A stretch of 64,000 nucleotides of DNA from positions 248,001 through 312,000 of the forward strand of contig NJPS01000024.1 of NCBI GenBank assembly GCA_002946415.1, read 5' to 3'. The translations under genes and the position numbers were made by a program. This stretch comes from Rutstroemia sp. NJR-2017a BVV2 (Eukaryota; Ascomycota; Leotiomycetes; Helotiales; Rutstroemiaceae). The notes beneath the pieces are model-generated. The model did no database searches. It was not told the origin of the DNA and worked only from the letters and a program-made list of their open reading frames with translations. This document shows positions 46,018-58,225 of the stretch, one piece after another; position 1 is the first letter of the stretch; every line of letters begins with the position of its first letter.

Positions 46018-47069
46018 CTAAGCATCACAGTCATCGCCATCCTCGTAGACGTAGACGATAGATTGAGTAGATTTTGGTGCCCATGAAAGAGAGCTAGATG
46101 ATGGCACGCTCACGGAGGATGCGGCCGAGGTGATAACTGGAGCTGCGGCGCTAGTAGCAACAACAGATGAGCTGGAGGATGTGGTGGGCACAACTACTGG
46201 AGCTTCGGTGCTAGTTGCCTGAACGGCGGTGGTGGATGGCTCAACAGGTGCAACTGACGACGCGCTCGAGGCAGCAGCCTGAGCCGAGCTAGTAGAAACT
46301 TCTTTCGCAACAGCACTTGTAGCGACTCCGGAGCCTGACGATCCGAAGTTGCTGCTAGCAGTCACAACGCTTCCTGGATTAACAGCCACGTTCTTGACCG
46401 TTACAACCGAGCCGCTAACACCAGTAACTCTAACATCGACAGTGGAACCGTAACCGGGAGCGTACTCGAAGAAGTTGTATGTTTGGCGAGTAGTGGATCC
46501 CCAGGTGACTCCACCATCTTTGGAGACTTCAAGTTTGGTTACACCTTCAACGGCGTTGACAACTTGCATGCTGAACCAGTTGGCGGAAACACCTTCTTTG
46601 TTGTGGAGTTCGAGAGGGGTGGTGATGGGACAGTCGACGTAGCTCCATGCGACGGAGATGATGCCTTCGGAGAGAGGGGCAAGGGAAGTGAATGCTGTGG
46701 GGTAGAGATCGAGGTGGTTTACTCCGCAGCCGGGGCACTCATCTGTGATCTATTGACGTTTTTGTTAGGATATTTTACACCACAAAATGTATTAATGGGC
46801 CTCACCATAGCAGTAATGGCGTTTCCTGATGGGCCGGTGACGGAAACGCAACGACCGCAGTTGGCAGCATTGTCCCAGTTTGAGTCTGACAATGCGGTGC
46901 CGAAAATGCTCGCTGGGAGAGTGTAGGTAGAGAAGGAACAAGTACCTCCAGCGGTGTTTCCTCCATAGGTAGTGGCTTGACCAGTGAGGGCACGCTTGCC
47001 GAGAACTGCTCCTTGCGCAATCGAGAAGATGGTTGTGGCGGTAGCCAAAGACTTCATTGAGAAAACCAT
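46018..47069 (-). CDS. Expansin-like secreted protein
   Basis: Two exons, 46806-47069 and 46018-46749; 331 residues. Signal peptide: MKSLATATTIFSIAQGA after a second in-frame Met; either Met could start. Residues about 25-125 form a double-psi beta-barrel: GQATTYGGNTAGGTCSF, NCGRCVSVTGPSGNAITAM and ITDECPGCGVNHLDLYPTAF, with the conserved cysteines and the HLDL aspartate of expansins. The next about 95 residues form the expansin CBM63-like sandwich (NWFSMQVVNAVEGVTKLEV, SYNFFEYAPG-type aromatic segment). The C-terminal 100 residues are Ser/Ala/Val-rich, ending STQSIVYVYEDGDDCDA with no GPI signal. Such proteins loosen cellulose/xyloglucan contacts without hydrolysis. Intron of 56 nt. Confidence 0.92.
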
Positions 47070-48462
47070 ATTTGCTGTTTGGATATTTGGTACGAGAGAT
47101 TCAATCGCAGATTGTGAATGTAATGACAGTGGTAGATAAAGTATCTACTTTTCTTTTCAAAAGAACGTAATGTAAAGAGTGTACTGAAGACCGAAGCTTC
47201 GAAATGTGTGATTGATCTCGAATCAAAAAAATGGAGAACTCGTGAATGATGAATAGCTAGGAAAAGAAGAACTTACATGCTGATTCCAGAGGCACAGTAC
47301 TTAAAGGCTTGGAAAATGATGCGAATTAAAGTGTAATATATTTTGAACATGGTTTAAGTGTCTTCTGCGGGGCGGCTATGCATCTTCTGATTGCTGACAA
47401 GATCCAGTCGCGAAAGTTAGTCCATTTACGTAGCATACATTTTGATTAATATTACCTCACGAAGTTTGGTGTGCGATGCTTCCCCATTTCTAGTAAGATT
47501 TAGGTATAAACGCTTTCATCTGAAACGAAGTTAAATCCAGCGGGCAGAGATGGTTCGCAGTAGACTGAGACTTTCGGCTTCACAAACAGTTCTTCTCCGC
47601 CACATCTGTCATCCCAAATGCAGGTAAGCGAGGCGGGTTCCCCTTAATCTGCTCGGTCCATCCGGCTCCGAATCCCTGCCCTCGTTTCATTTAAAAGATT
47701 TCCTTTTTATGGGCCAAATCTCAAGTCTGGATCGTTCGGAGGTGGTTGATGAGTTAATCGAGTTGTTTGAAAAGCTTCTTTCATTGATCCTGGGGTTGTT
47801 GCCTCGCACGCGTTCCTTTTCGATCCTAGACGGATCGCAACATGTGGTTGGTTGGAATGATAAATCGATCGTGACGCTTTCCTTCAGAGGATCTGTCTGA
47901 TGCTTCCTGCGCAGTAACAGACGCCTAGGGCCTCACAGCTTCACAAGCAAGCAATGGCTACCTAGAACTCCTCGACAGCTGGCCTTATATTGCTCAATCC
48001 ACAATATAAGATTACCTCCATGAACAACTGTGCCTCCTTGGCATACCGTAAAAACGCACGTTCTCGAGTGTCTGTGCCACCCTGGGAGTCTGCAAGAGAA
48101 ACAGATTCGGGTTGTTTTGATTTCTTCTTGCCATATCCGCGAATAGAAGCCGATTTATCTCGGAAAGTTCTTTCTTGCTTTGGGCGTGTACAGCATTACA
48201 ATAGTTTGGATCGGTCGGCATGGTCCCGGGAGGAGTTGGGTTCTCCCGTGAACGTGTTTCGTTACGTCAGCCGGTCTAGGTTGCAGAATGGTGTGTGTGA
48301 CGTGCGACCACCCTTCATCTACATTTTACTATTTAATTTAATCACACAAAAAAATCGCGAAGATTCTCCCGAAAGAATCGAATTCTATGACAGTTCATGC
48401 TCTTAAAGTTATGAGAGCTGATGGACCCCATCATCAGCATATCTTTTCCGCACAATCGCGAC
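47070..48462. other. Intergenic
   Basis: About 1.4 kb. Upstream region of the expansin-like gene followed by unassigned sequence. A 63-codon ATG frame at 47709-47900 (+) has an EVVDELIELFEKLLSLILGLL helix but no support as a gene. Confidence 0.4.
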
Positions 48463-49286
48463 TCAATTCTCCACTCCCAAATCCCATGGCATAACTGTAT
48501 CATCCGACCAAACCCCGCCTTTCGGTTTCCACATCGCGTATTGTTCCTGAGGCAAACACTTATGGCATAGTTCCTGCCACTCCTCACTCATGTTTTCCTT
48601 CGTTCCGTAGATACAATATTTAAGCAAAGGTCTCCACCCATGTTTCTCGAGCAAGAATCTTGCTCCTTCCCGCCCTGCTCCTCCTTCTGCTTCGCTCCAA
48701 CATTCTAGGTTGAGTTCCTTTGCTTTATCCTCCCCGAACTGCATTAGGAGGTGTCCGACTCCTTGGCGACGGTGGGCGGGATGAGTGGCTAGGATGTCGA
48801 GGACTGGATGAGAGGATTGAGTGGTCAGTGATTTGTTCTATTTGCTATAGGAATAGGACTCAAAAGCAAAGGAGGATGTTACATACTGGCGCAGCCTCTC
48901 CTCATCCAACTCATCCGTGGAAGAAACGCCTGTCTCAAGACGAAATTTGCAAACTCTCTCTTCTCTCCCTCGGGCCACCAAGTTGCCTCAATCTTAGGAG
49001 GAGGTGTTGGGAATGCATTCTTCTCGTTAATATGCCAATTGGCAGCACCAACTAACTCGCCACTCTCGCTGTGATGCACATTAATCCAATGGCTTACAGG
49101 GTTGTGAGCATGATTTTGCCAGAACCATTCTTTTGAGAGTTCCATGGCGGTTGGGTTGTCAGTGGCGTATGGTGTCTGGATTGCGACGAATGGACGGTAG
49201 GGTGTTCGGTTGGCTTTTTGAACGAGGAGGGCGACGGCGTCTACTTCGGCGCGGGTGGTGGCTTCTGAGACGGTAAATTTGGACAT
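48463..49286 (-). CDS. GNAT-family N-acetyltransferase
   Basis: Two exons, 48887-49286 and 48463-48803; 246 residues. Start at 49286 (MSKFTVSEATTRAEV) preferred to a Met 24 codons earlier, because SEATTRAEVDAVA is the usual first strand and helix. The acetyl-CoA site is LDILATHPAHRRQGVGHLLM (motif R-x-x-G-x-G/A). Around it: HWINVHHSESGELVGAANWH and CWSEAEGGAGREGARFLLEKHGW, as in the fungal GNAT group near Ard1-like and polyketide-cluster enzymes. Substrate unknown. Intron 83 nt. Confidence 0.9.
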
Positions 49287-50201
49287 TTTGGTGAAGTCGT
49301 GATGATATGATGTTATGAAGATTATCAGTGTTGGGTGTAATTCGTGGTATTTCTCCATGCTTTTATCGCCTTGCTATTGCGGGGCGTATGAAAGACACGT
49401 CGCACGCTATTCCAATCACTGAACATATTGCAGGTAATTGCGGCAAAGACGCATATCCTCGGACTTTCTTCCTCTCCTAGAAAGATATCCCCACGTTGGT
49501 ACCAACGGGATACCAACAAGGCTAATGAACCGATAACGGGAAGTGTGGCCAACTCAGGCATGTATATGTGGGAGGGGATGTTGTTTGCGCAAGCATCTTT
49601 GATTCTCATTCTCACTGCCTCTCAGTTTTCCCAGTCTAGTGACAGGGAATATTGTAATGTAGTCTTATATACCGTCCTGCTCGAAGTTTTGCGAAGTGAT
49701 TGGCGTTCCTCAACTCCAGGCTCTATACTCGTTTCTCACGTCTTTCTTTGAAAATATGCATTATGGCAAACACTATCTCCAAGTTCCTTAGATAATGACT
49801 TGTTCGTCGATGAGCAGCTAACTGCACACCTTCCAGTGGGGTGATAGGAGGATGAAGGGGCTTTCTCTTAGGCAATACATTTTATCCGTGATACACGTGA
49901 AGTTATATACCTAGGTAGATCGGCCTTTTATATGCCATAATTTTTGTGCCTTACTATGGTAAAGAACTTGGAGAAGGGATCGATACACTAATGATTTCTG
50001 CAGGAAGCAAAGTGCTGAGAATGAAACTTTTAAATTTGACTTTAGTTAACCTAAACTGGATGAAGGAAGTACATGCGTATGTGCTTCAGCTCTCCGTACA
50101 TGACTGCGCCACCAAAACTACTACGACTACAATCATGTTTCCCAGGAGCAATATATACGAAGTAATATATACGAGAAATAAATATTCCAACATGTTTCTC
50201 C
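49287..50201. other. Intergenic
   Basis: About 900 bp between the GNAT start and the esterase stop; promoter for the first, 3' UTR for the second. No conserved frame. Confidence 0.4.
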
Positions 50202-51293
50202 TCACATAAATTGAGAGAAGAAGCTCCAAATTTGACCAGGGGTCCAAGAAGATCCCGCTCCTGCATCAGTAGCCAGGGGCTCGTGGGGGCCATCAAATGC
50301 TACCCACCACACTGGATGGCCGCTCGAACAGCCATTATAAACAGTCTTGATGTGCTTGCCACTACCAGCCGCGGGAGCTTGCGGGGTCTGCGAGGTGCAG
50401 CCATTGTCCTTGACGAAAGTGTCTCTGATCTGTCCACCCAGTGAGAACGGAAGCACGTTGTCCGAAACGCCATGCTGGCCATAATATGCTACGGGCTTCG
50501 TTCCTGGGCTACAGCCGCTAAGGTTCGCGCCAGACATGACTGCTACAGCACGGAAGACATCAGGACGCGCGCATGCTAGAGCATAGGACATAGCTCCGCC
50601 GTAACTCCAGCCTGTGGAGTAGATCTGGGTCTGATCGATACATAGCTTCGAGTTCAGGTTCGACAGTATGTTGTCAATGAAGGTAATATCATTGCCGTTC
50701 GTATTGGCCCAGCCATTGCTGAGGCCCTGGGGCGCGACGAAAATCACATTGTTGTTGGACAATGGCTTTAGACCGTAATAATTCCCGCTCACGACATCGT
50801 TCATTGTGCCATCCCGCCAGTGGAGTCCGAAAATCAAACTGTAAGGTTTGTTGGAATTATAGCTTTGAGGCATCGTCAGGGTGTATTGACGTTGCTGACC
50901 GGCAACGGTAGTCGTAATTACGCCGCTGTTCAGGCTCGGTGATTTTCCGCATCCTGATGAAATGCTGGTTGATGTTGGACCAGCTGGACTGGTTGATGTC
51001 GAACCAGTGGGAGTTGACGAGGTGGTTGGGACGCTAGTCGTTGGGGTTGTCTGGGGCGAGCAGTTGCCCGAGAGGCACTGGGAGTAGTAGGGATTTATGG
51101 AGCTGCAGCACGCGCCTGAATTGCATTGAGTTGCGCCACTCCATCCAATTCCGCCGCCTTGGCCCTATGTGTTAGTATAAGTTTTCCTTCAAATGGAGAT
51201 TTACATACACTGGCCGTAAAGAGCTTGTTGACCGGCTACAGTTAGTGCAAGTTGGAGGAGGACAGCTCCTACGATGCTTGATTTAGAGAGCAT
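50202..51293 (-). CDS. CE1 feruloyl esterase with N-terminal CBM1
   Basis: Two exons, 51209-51293 and 50202-51157; 346 residues. Signal peptide (MLSKSSIVGAVLLQLALTVAG), then a CBM1 cellulose-binding module of about 36 residues: YGQCGGIGWSGATQC, CNSGACCSSINPYYSQCL. A Thr/Ser/Pro linker of about 35 residues follows. The catalytic domain is of the PHB-depolymerase/CE1 esterase type: QRQYTLTMPQSYN, YSLIFGLHWRDG, the nucleophile elbow GWSYGGAMSYALACARPD, and HPVWWVAFDGPHEP carrying the catalytic His. The conserved CSSGHPVWW context matches fungal feruloyl esterases, which cut ferulate from arabinoxylan; acetyl-xylan activity is the alternative. The intron (51 nt) interrupts the CBM1 after its first cysteine-preceding residues; the acceptor CCAAG is the one that completes the module. 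Confidence 0.93.
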
Positions 51294-54107
51294 GATGCGT
51301 TACTCAGATGTGAGGTCGACTGTTGAATGCAAAGTGATTTCTGGAACGAAGTGCCATATTTATATGTGACTATATTCCTAAGGCTCTAGCTTTGGTCCAA
51401 GAGGCAAGCAATTAATCACACACAAACTATGCTCCAACGGCCAATAACATTTAGTAACGCAAACAAAGATGCTCTTGGCTAATATCCAGTTTATACGAGC
51501 TCTTTCGAATCCTTTGGAGGATTGTGAGGATATCAATTGCCGAACTTTGGGTCCGAGTGCTGTGGGAAGGGAGGATAAAATGTGCGGGGATATTTCAGGG
51601 CTTACCTGGTTATTATTATTCATCATAACTGCGAGCCCTGGTGGCTTCTCATGAACAACAGGGTATAGTGGGATTGGAGAAAGTGGGAACGAAGGCAGTG
51701 ATTCGGGAATCCAGAATCTTCGCGAGGACTAGAATAGGGGAACAGGCCAACGTGCCCAGCCAGATAGACAAATAAGCGGATTAGGATGATAGGCGCGCTA
51801 CTTTGTCTCGTCGCACTTAAATTCCTACTGGAGATGTCCAAGTAGCGCGAGGGAGCGACGTCAGGTAAAATAGCAAAACCAGACACCATATACGCGGGCC
51901 AATAAGCGCTGGTGCAGAGGTTCGAATTCTGGAGTCATCCGACGAATAGGTCCCATTCCATATATTGTAATAGTTATCTGCCTGATGGCTATATGCTTGG
52001 CGAGTTACAGCCAAGCAAGTTTCACTGCTGATCACAAAAATTAGCTAACGTTGTACATATTGCTTCCCCGCTCGGCAGATTCCTGATCGTATGCTTTGGA
52101 TGAACTCTGAATAGCTCTCTGAGAGCGGCTCTTGGCTTGACGAAAGTGTTTGATTCAGTCGGAGTGAGACTACCCTATAGGATAGCGTTACAGCGTATTC
52201 TCCACCATATACAGGGCTTCAAATTAGTGCTCCACAGCCTTATTTATCCTGCAGACTTCTTATAGGCTTCTTTGAAGGGGCTCATAGGGCGTTTTCACTC
52301 TGCCTGAATCAAACTTTAAATCCACCTCGTATGACGGCAGTTATCGGCAGTTTCATTTTACCCCAGGATATCGCATCCAGCCTAGTAGCTCTTGGCGTTT
52401 TTATAAGCACATCAGTCCAGACTTATTACTCCACATCCGCATATCTAATAGTAGCAGTCTCCTAAGTCTTCTTTCCAACGGGTAAACATAGCGCAATCAG
52501 TATTGGGCAATTCTTTCTACAGTATCGACCGAATTCGGGACCAATGGACTTCGAACAGCACCTGTGACTCTATGAGGCTGTCGTATGACTCGAGAAGAAA
52601 CCTCTGACTCTACTTTCGGACAAGTCCAGGTAACTTCATATTGCACTCGGTTTGCATTTTATGGTGCTACTTTCCCTCTGATTTCTCTCCTGGAAGACGC
52701 ATCGATCTTTGGATTTGCTGCAACACCTATTCTCTGCTGGGCTCAGTAGGATCTTCGAGCATTGATGGCCCTACTCGACGCCAAGCGCCTTCTCCGCACT
52801 TATTACACAACCCCCTGTAGCGGCTGAATCCTGTCGTAAGGATTGGTTGGGCCCTCGGAGAGAGGAAAGGTTGAAGGAAGACCTGAAGGGTACAACTAGT
52901 CGAGAAGATAACTTTCTAATGTGAGCCAGCCTACATACCGAAAGAAGTAAGCCTTACATGTCCTGATTGACCAAAGTAAAGGCTGTCCAGCCTACGATGA
53001 AGAAGATGCCGGTGGAAGCATGTTTGAGACGCATAGAAATGCTTAAACTAGGAAGAGGTCTGTGTGGTCTAGGCGTTGGTGCCCGGTGGATAATACGAAG
53101 TTGCAAACGTTTATGTTTGGTGACCAGAAAGGGATTCCCCACAAGCCGAAAAGAGAAGCACTGTCCAAATCAAGGGTGACGCAAAATCTCGGAAGTTCCT
53201 GCCGATAATTCAGCTTGAATCTAGACAAATCAGGCAAATTGAATCATACCAGATGAGGAAGATAACTGGGACAAATGCCCACCAGTTCGAACACCGAATC
53301 AGGTTTTCTCACAGGTTTTCTTATTAACATGAAGACATTGAAAGTCTGGAGAGCCTTACCTGCTTGGTTGTGACACAAGTTGTATTTCACTCCTCAACAG
53401 CTTCTCTGATTGGAGAAGACGGCGGGGTAGTCACGGTGGCTGTAGGCATCTCTAGGCATCCCAATCACCTTCGCAGCTCCACACGGCAACGAAGGTAAAG
53501 AATCTCTATAAGTATAGTTGAGTGGCAACGACTTCTGCCTGTTATACGATATGCATGACGATTACAATTTTGATGGCGCATATTTAGCCGTCACCGGTCT
53601 TGAGACTCAATGACAGTGGGTCACTGTCATTGGGAGATTGGTCGTGGCATGAGAGAACGATCAATCTTCTCTTAAGTGAGGGTATCTGCACGAAGTCGAA
53701 AGAAATTGATGCCGATGTCCATAGGACAGATATCCGAGAAGCGATAATCGTACCCTTTCGATGGGTTATTCTAGCCTTCGGAGCCAGGGCAGCTACTAGC
53801 ACCTCACACAAGGCTTTTCACGAACATGGAGATTTGCACATCTTCTTTAAACCCTACGACTGAGCTATGATTGACCGCGTGGCCGCCCTTTTGCAAGGTG
53901 TTTCACACCTGCTGAGCCGAGGGTCAGTGTTGCTGTATATATTTTTTGGATAGTCTCGAGAAAGCGGATATCTTTCGGGACTGACAATACATACACTCTA
54001 TCTGAGTGTTTTAAAAGTAGAATTTCGTGTGCCATGTTATTCCACCACTTTGATAAGCCAATTCTAAATATCTGTCTCGATCCATGTTCTCAGCTTCTAG
54101 CGCATGC
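51294..54107. other. Long gene-poor stretch
   Basis: 2.8 kb with no conserved frame. On the + strand 53600-53863 is an 87-codon frame without ATG, ending AFHEHGDLHIFFKPYD; no family recognised. Most of the stretch is moderately AT-rich with scattered stops in all frames and could be old repeat remnants. Confidence 0.4.
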
Positions 54108-55235
54108 TTACGTGTCCGTTGGGACGACGTCAGGGTAGCGGGCACCTGCGGGGGTAAATTTGGCCAAGATAGTGTCGATCTCTGTCATTTCTTCATCCGT
54201 AAGATCAAGCTGTCTACTATTTTCTTCGACGCGGCTCTCAGTTGTAGAACCAGGGATTGGGATAATGGTGGGCATGCCAGGACGTCTCGATAGTACCCTC
54301 GTCCAATTGATGGCGAGCTGAGCTGTAGTGCAGCCTTTCTTCTTGGCGATCTCCTCAACTTTTTCAACCAGCTGTACATTAATGTCGAAATTCTCCTTCT
54401 GGAAGCGAGGAAAGTTCATTTGCAGTAGTAGTGAATCCTTTGGAATATCTTCGTACTTCTTGAAGTGGCCGGTTAACATGCCTCGACCAATTGGTGAGTA
54501 TGCGATGAGTGGAATTCCATATCGGGCACATGCCTCTGCAACGCCGTTTTCCAGCACATGGGTGGCAAATCTGTTAGAACGTGGTAAGCAAGAATTTAGC
54601 GATGCCATAGAATCTTTCAGAGTCACTTACAGTGATAGCTCCACCTCTACAGCGACGATCTTGGCATGTTTGACAGCTTCGTGAATTGTCTCTGCTCTGA
54701 CCTCTGAAAGAGAAATTCCACCAAGCTTGCCCGTATCGATGTACTCCTTTTGGAGAACACCAAAGGTGACTTCCAGAGGAACGTTGGCATCATTACGACC
54801 GAATTCGAATATGTCGAGCTTTTTACGGCCCTTAAGCTGTGCAAGACAATTGTTTAGGGTGTAGCGTGTATTTTCCGGTGAGGCATCCAGTTGGTGGGTA
54901 TTTGGATTCAGGCCACCCTTGATACTGATAACGACGTTGTCGGCGTCCTCGGGGTACTTCTCAAAGTATCTCTCCAGAAGGACTAGACTGTTGTAATCTG
55001 GTCCTCCGTAGAAATCTCCACCATTCCAAAAGTTAACTATTAGGAATAGATTTAGTCAACTTAGCGGCGACAAAGAGAGAGAAAGAAGGAGGGCTGGTGA
55101 CACACCTCCATTCTTGAGGGCAGCGCGCAAAGTCTCGAAAGCCTGCTCCTGGGGAGGTACTGGACCAGCTCTCCAGGTCAATCCCATGAGGCCGAGACCG
55201 ATAGGGCCGATTTTCTTGCCCACGAGTTCGGTCAT
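54108..55235 (-). CDS. Aldo-keto reductase, pyridoxal-reductase-like
   Basis: Three exons: 55106-55235, 54631-55036, 54108-54570; 332 residues. (alpha/beta)8 NADPH enzyme. Family signs: GPIGLGLMGLTWRAGPVP, NFWNGGDFYGGPDYNSLVLLE with catalytic Asp-Tyr, VVISIKGGLNPNT (catalytic Lys), LDIFEFGRNDANVPLE, IAYSPIGRGMLTGHF, and IIPIPGSTTESRVEENSR at the cofactor site. The GGDFYGGPDYNSLVLL form and the shape of the loop after it are close to fungal pyridoxine 4-dehydrogenase (Plr1), which reduces pyridoxal. In many AKRs the active site histidine lies in a CHW-type strand; here the segment is less standard, so the vitamin B6 role is inferred. Confidence 0.9.
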
Positions 55236-56212
55236 TTTCGATAATGTTGCTGCTGTTGTTTGAATTAAAGTTTGCTTGGTACGGGGGAGGAGTCCTTATG
55301 CTCAGTTGTGTATTTTGTTGTTTTGAGGATGAGTGCTAGACGATGGCGGCGCTATGTAGGTATGGATGGGAAATGGAGAAGGGAGGAGGGGAAAGCGGGG
55401 AACGCAGGTACAGTAATCATCGGAGTTATTGTTGATTCTGAGCGTGTATATCCGAGAAATGTTGATTCCGAAGGTGTATACCCGAGATATGCATGCATCC
55501 CGGGAACTCCATTTCTTGCAATCCCCGGATTGAACAAACACTTACGCTGGCCTGGCCGAGAAAACAGCAATTAAATGTGCCGATTAAATACTGTGAACAA
55601 TACAATATTAGTAGCACCTTGCCCCTCTAAGGCTCTAACAGTATCGTCGTGTCCCCAAAATCTCGCACTAGTAGCGACGATGGAACGTTAAATACTTGGT
55701 GTAATGAACTTCAAATACACTTGCTACCCACCAATACAAGACCTCATTGAATAAGGCAGTTACTAGAATCGGAGAATAGTTGGGACGGGCAGTTCGTATA
55801 GGCTTTAGGAGATAATGGAAGTACTGAGGGAAGTGTATTAACCATACAGACTAGTGCCCCTTCAGGCTTAACTAGGCGAATAGACTTCACGTATTCTTCG
55901 AGAATAGTCCTACCCCGCTGTAGTAGAGTAGCACGTGTAATCACAGTTACTGCTCTAATACTAGCGCAGGTACGATAATGAAGGGGAATTAGAAGCCTAG
56001 AGGCTAGTATGGGTCAAGTGAGTAGTGATTCATATGTGTGTAACCTGCCTGTGCTAGCTCAGTAAGCTCAGAGTAATGGACCCCTCTGCAGTAATAGTAT
56101 ATATATCAGTACTCAGTCGTTGTATTCAGTCCTTGAGCCTGTCAAAACTTGGTAAAGGGAATCTCCATGATCGTTCCTGGTTTCCATCAACTACTCAAAC
56201 ACTCTCGTGGCA
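55236..56212. other. Intergenic with repeat and open-frame remnant
   Basis: Upstream region of the AKR gene. Contains a duplicated 30-bp unit (55431-55490) and, on the minus strand at 55744-56010, an open frame rich in CTA/ACT/AGT codons (LLQRGRTILEEYVKSIRLV, KPEGALVCMVNTLPSVLPLS) without a start, which looks like a fragment of a repeat-encoded protein. Confidence 0.4.
55431..55490 (+). repeat. Direct 30-bp duplication
   Basis: Two adjacent 30-bp copies, 55431-55460 and 55461-55490, differing at about six positions. The shared core is GTTGATTC followed by GTGTATA and CCGAGA. Old, diverged tandem duplication. Confidence 0.8.
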
Positions 56213-57676
56213 ATGACGACCAAACCGCAAGTCTACGCCCAGTCCACTGTCCAATCGGGATGTCTCTGTTACGGCGACATCCATAACATATGGCATGGCG
56301 CCACAATCCCAATCCAGCAATTTCCCATGTCGGTGGCCCAGCATGCCAGCGGAACTGTCAAAGCTCAAAAACTGCAATGCAATGTCACAGCAAAGAACGG
56401 CACCTGAACGGCTTCTAGCTTGTTGCGAAAGATACAGGTCGTGTATCCGCATGGTTCGTGTGTCATTCCGACGTCGACCCAGAAATGGAAATCGACAAGA
56501 TTCTCCGCGTCTCGGGCTCTCCATATGAACATGATAGTGGAAGTCAATTTAACAACGAGAAGACGACTGCGGCAGCCATGTATGCCATTAATCGATATGA
56601 TTGGGGTTGGTATGACAAACGTGGGAAGGAAGAACTTGGTATCGACGATGAGGTCAACACCGAGAATTTCGGTATATAGGTTTTTGGTGAAGGAGTAGGA
56701 CTCCTGGACTTCGGAGTCGTGAAAACAGAAGTCCTGCACTGGTAAAAGAAGGAACAACATGAGATAGACACCCGGCCTGGTGGAATCTGGATGTTTATTC
56801 CAGGTGGCGAATGCATGTTTGGTCGTTTTGGGTTCGACGAGGGCCGTGTGGCTGCAAGATCATTCATAATCTTTACAACATACACCAACTTCACTAATAC
56901 AACCTTTATCGGACTGGACAAAACGCTACGCATACTTGAAACCGACGAAGAAAGGTTTCAGTGCCGCTTGCGCGAAGGTTACAATTTTGAGGGTCTTGAT
57001 ACATTGTACGAAATGAGGAATATGTTTGCGAACTCAACGTCCCTTCAAGTTCCTGCGGAACCGAATACGTGGGACTTTACGACAGCCATGAGTATCTTAT
57101 CCAGACCACCGACTTTGAAGCTATTCTTGATGGTATAGAACTCCTGCCGCATAGTTCAAGGAGGTATCCGGAGCGTGTAGAGAGGAAGCTCAACCGATTT
57201 GTCGACCCTTGGAAGGAGAACTGTCATGTCTGTCTAAATGATGTTCTACTGAGCTACTTGAGCACTTCATAGTATCTGTGTCATCCCATGGCACTATTGC
57301 CGCAGCTGCCGTCTCTTTGTTTCCTAGAAGGAACGAGGACAGGGATGTAGATAGCAGGCACATGTATTCGTTCATGATGGAGCCTCATCTAAACCCAGTT
57401 CCTGCTTTTGATGACCGAGGGCTGGAAGGGAGAATTAAAAGCTTCCTCGCACCACGGTGCAAAGACGAAAGTTTGGTTAAGGACGACAAATTCATTGCTG
57501 GGATCCGGTCATGCATCACGTATCTGCTCTCTGAAGTGTTGGAGCAGGCGAGCAAGACGAGTGAAGATTGCGGAAGGAGCGCGATTGTCCCTGCGGATAT
57601 CACTTCGGCGCTGACATGGTATTTGCTCGCTTTCAGAAACGGCCGCGCAGGTTGCATGTTGGATATTGGTGCCTAG
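56213..57676 (+). pseudogene. Decayed gene ending in an H2A-like histone-fold stretch
   Basis: A first frame starts with MTTKPQVYAQSTVQSG (56213-56407). A second frame runs open from 56419 to 57135 apart from two stops, TAG at 56677 and TAA at 56743; it contains ILRVSGSPYEHDSGSQFNNE, GGIWMFIPGGECMFGRFGF and NYNFEGLDTLYEMRN-like text. Near 57020-57060 coding potential moves to a third frame (SHEYLIQTTDFEAILDG, ending 57272), then to a fourth segment from about 57278 to a TAG at 57674. That last segment (SFLAPRCKDESLVKDDKF, SCITYLLSEVLEQASKT, SAIVPADITSAL) matches the helix pattern of a histone H2A fold. Some frame changes may be introns, but I found no model that closes. Both internal stops could come from CAG and CAA by C-to-T, as in RIP. 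Confidence 0.55.
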
Positions 57677-58225
57677 AAAATAATAGATGCTGTAGCCGGT
57701 ACTAATTTGAGCAAGTGATTACCAGGGTTGGTGAGTTCTTGCTGCCGACACCGAATCAGCAAAATTTGTGCCATTTAGTCGTGAAGAACAGCGATTCGCA
57801 TCATTGTGTGTGAATAAGTCACCAAAGTAGAGAGGTCGGACCCGTTACCCAGTTGGGAGGCCAGAGGTAGCTTGGGGTAGTTCCTCGCCTGCATCCCCTT
57901 TTGGAACCCTTACTGTAAGACATTTCTGCGTGGATCTTTATCAGAATCTGAAACTTGACATTGAAGAGTATACCTGCCGATGTGATTGCACCAGTGTGTA
58001 TATATATTCCTTACTAGCGAGACGATGGTATACTCCTCTCGAGCATTACCGGATACTGATGGTGTATTTCCAGATCCTGATTGTATCTTATATAACGGAC
58101 GTAAGCAAATAGTGAACTCGACATTTTCGCGTGTATAATTAATTTCGTGAAAGTTTGTGAACCACATCGATTCGTATTGCACGCACGCTGAATATAAAAA
58201 TGAATAAACAAACCTGGAACAGTAA
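57677..58225. other. Spacer before the LINE
   Basis: About 550 bp without a gene. No endonuclease-domain relic of the LINE is visible here, so the element appears 5'-truncated at or near 58226. Confidence 0.4.

Noticed and set aside
51918..51940. GGTTCGAATTC, a possible tRNA B box
   Set aside because: The flanking bases do not form a five-pair T stem and no acceptor or D arm can be placed.
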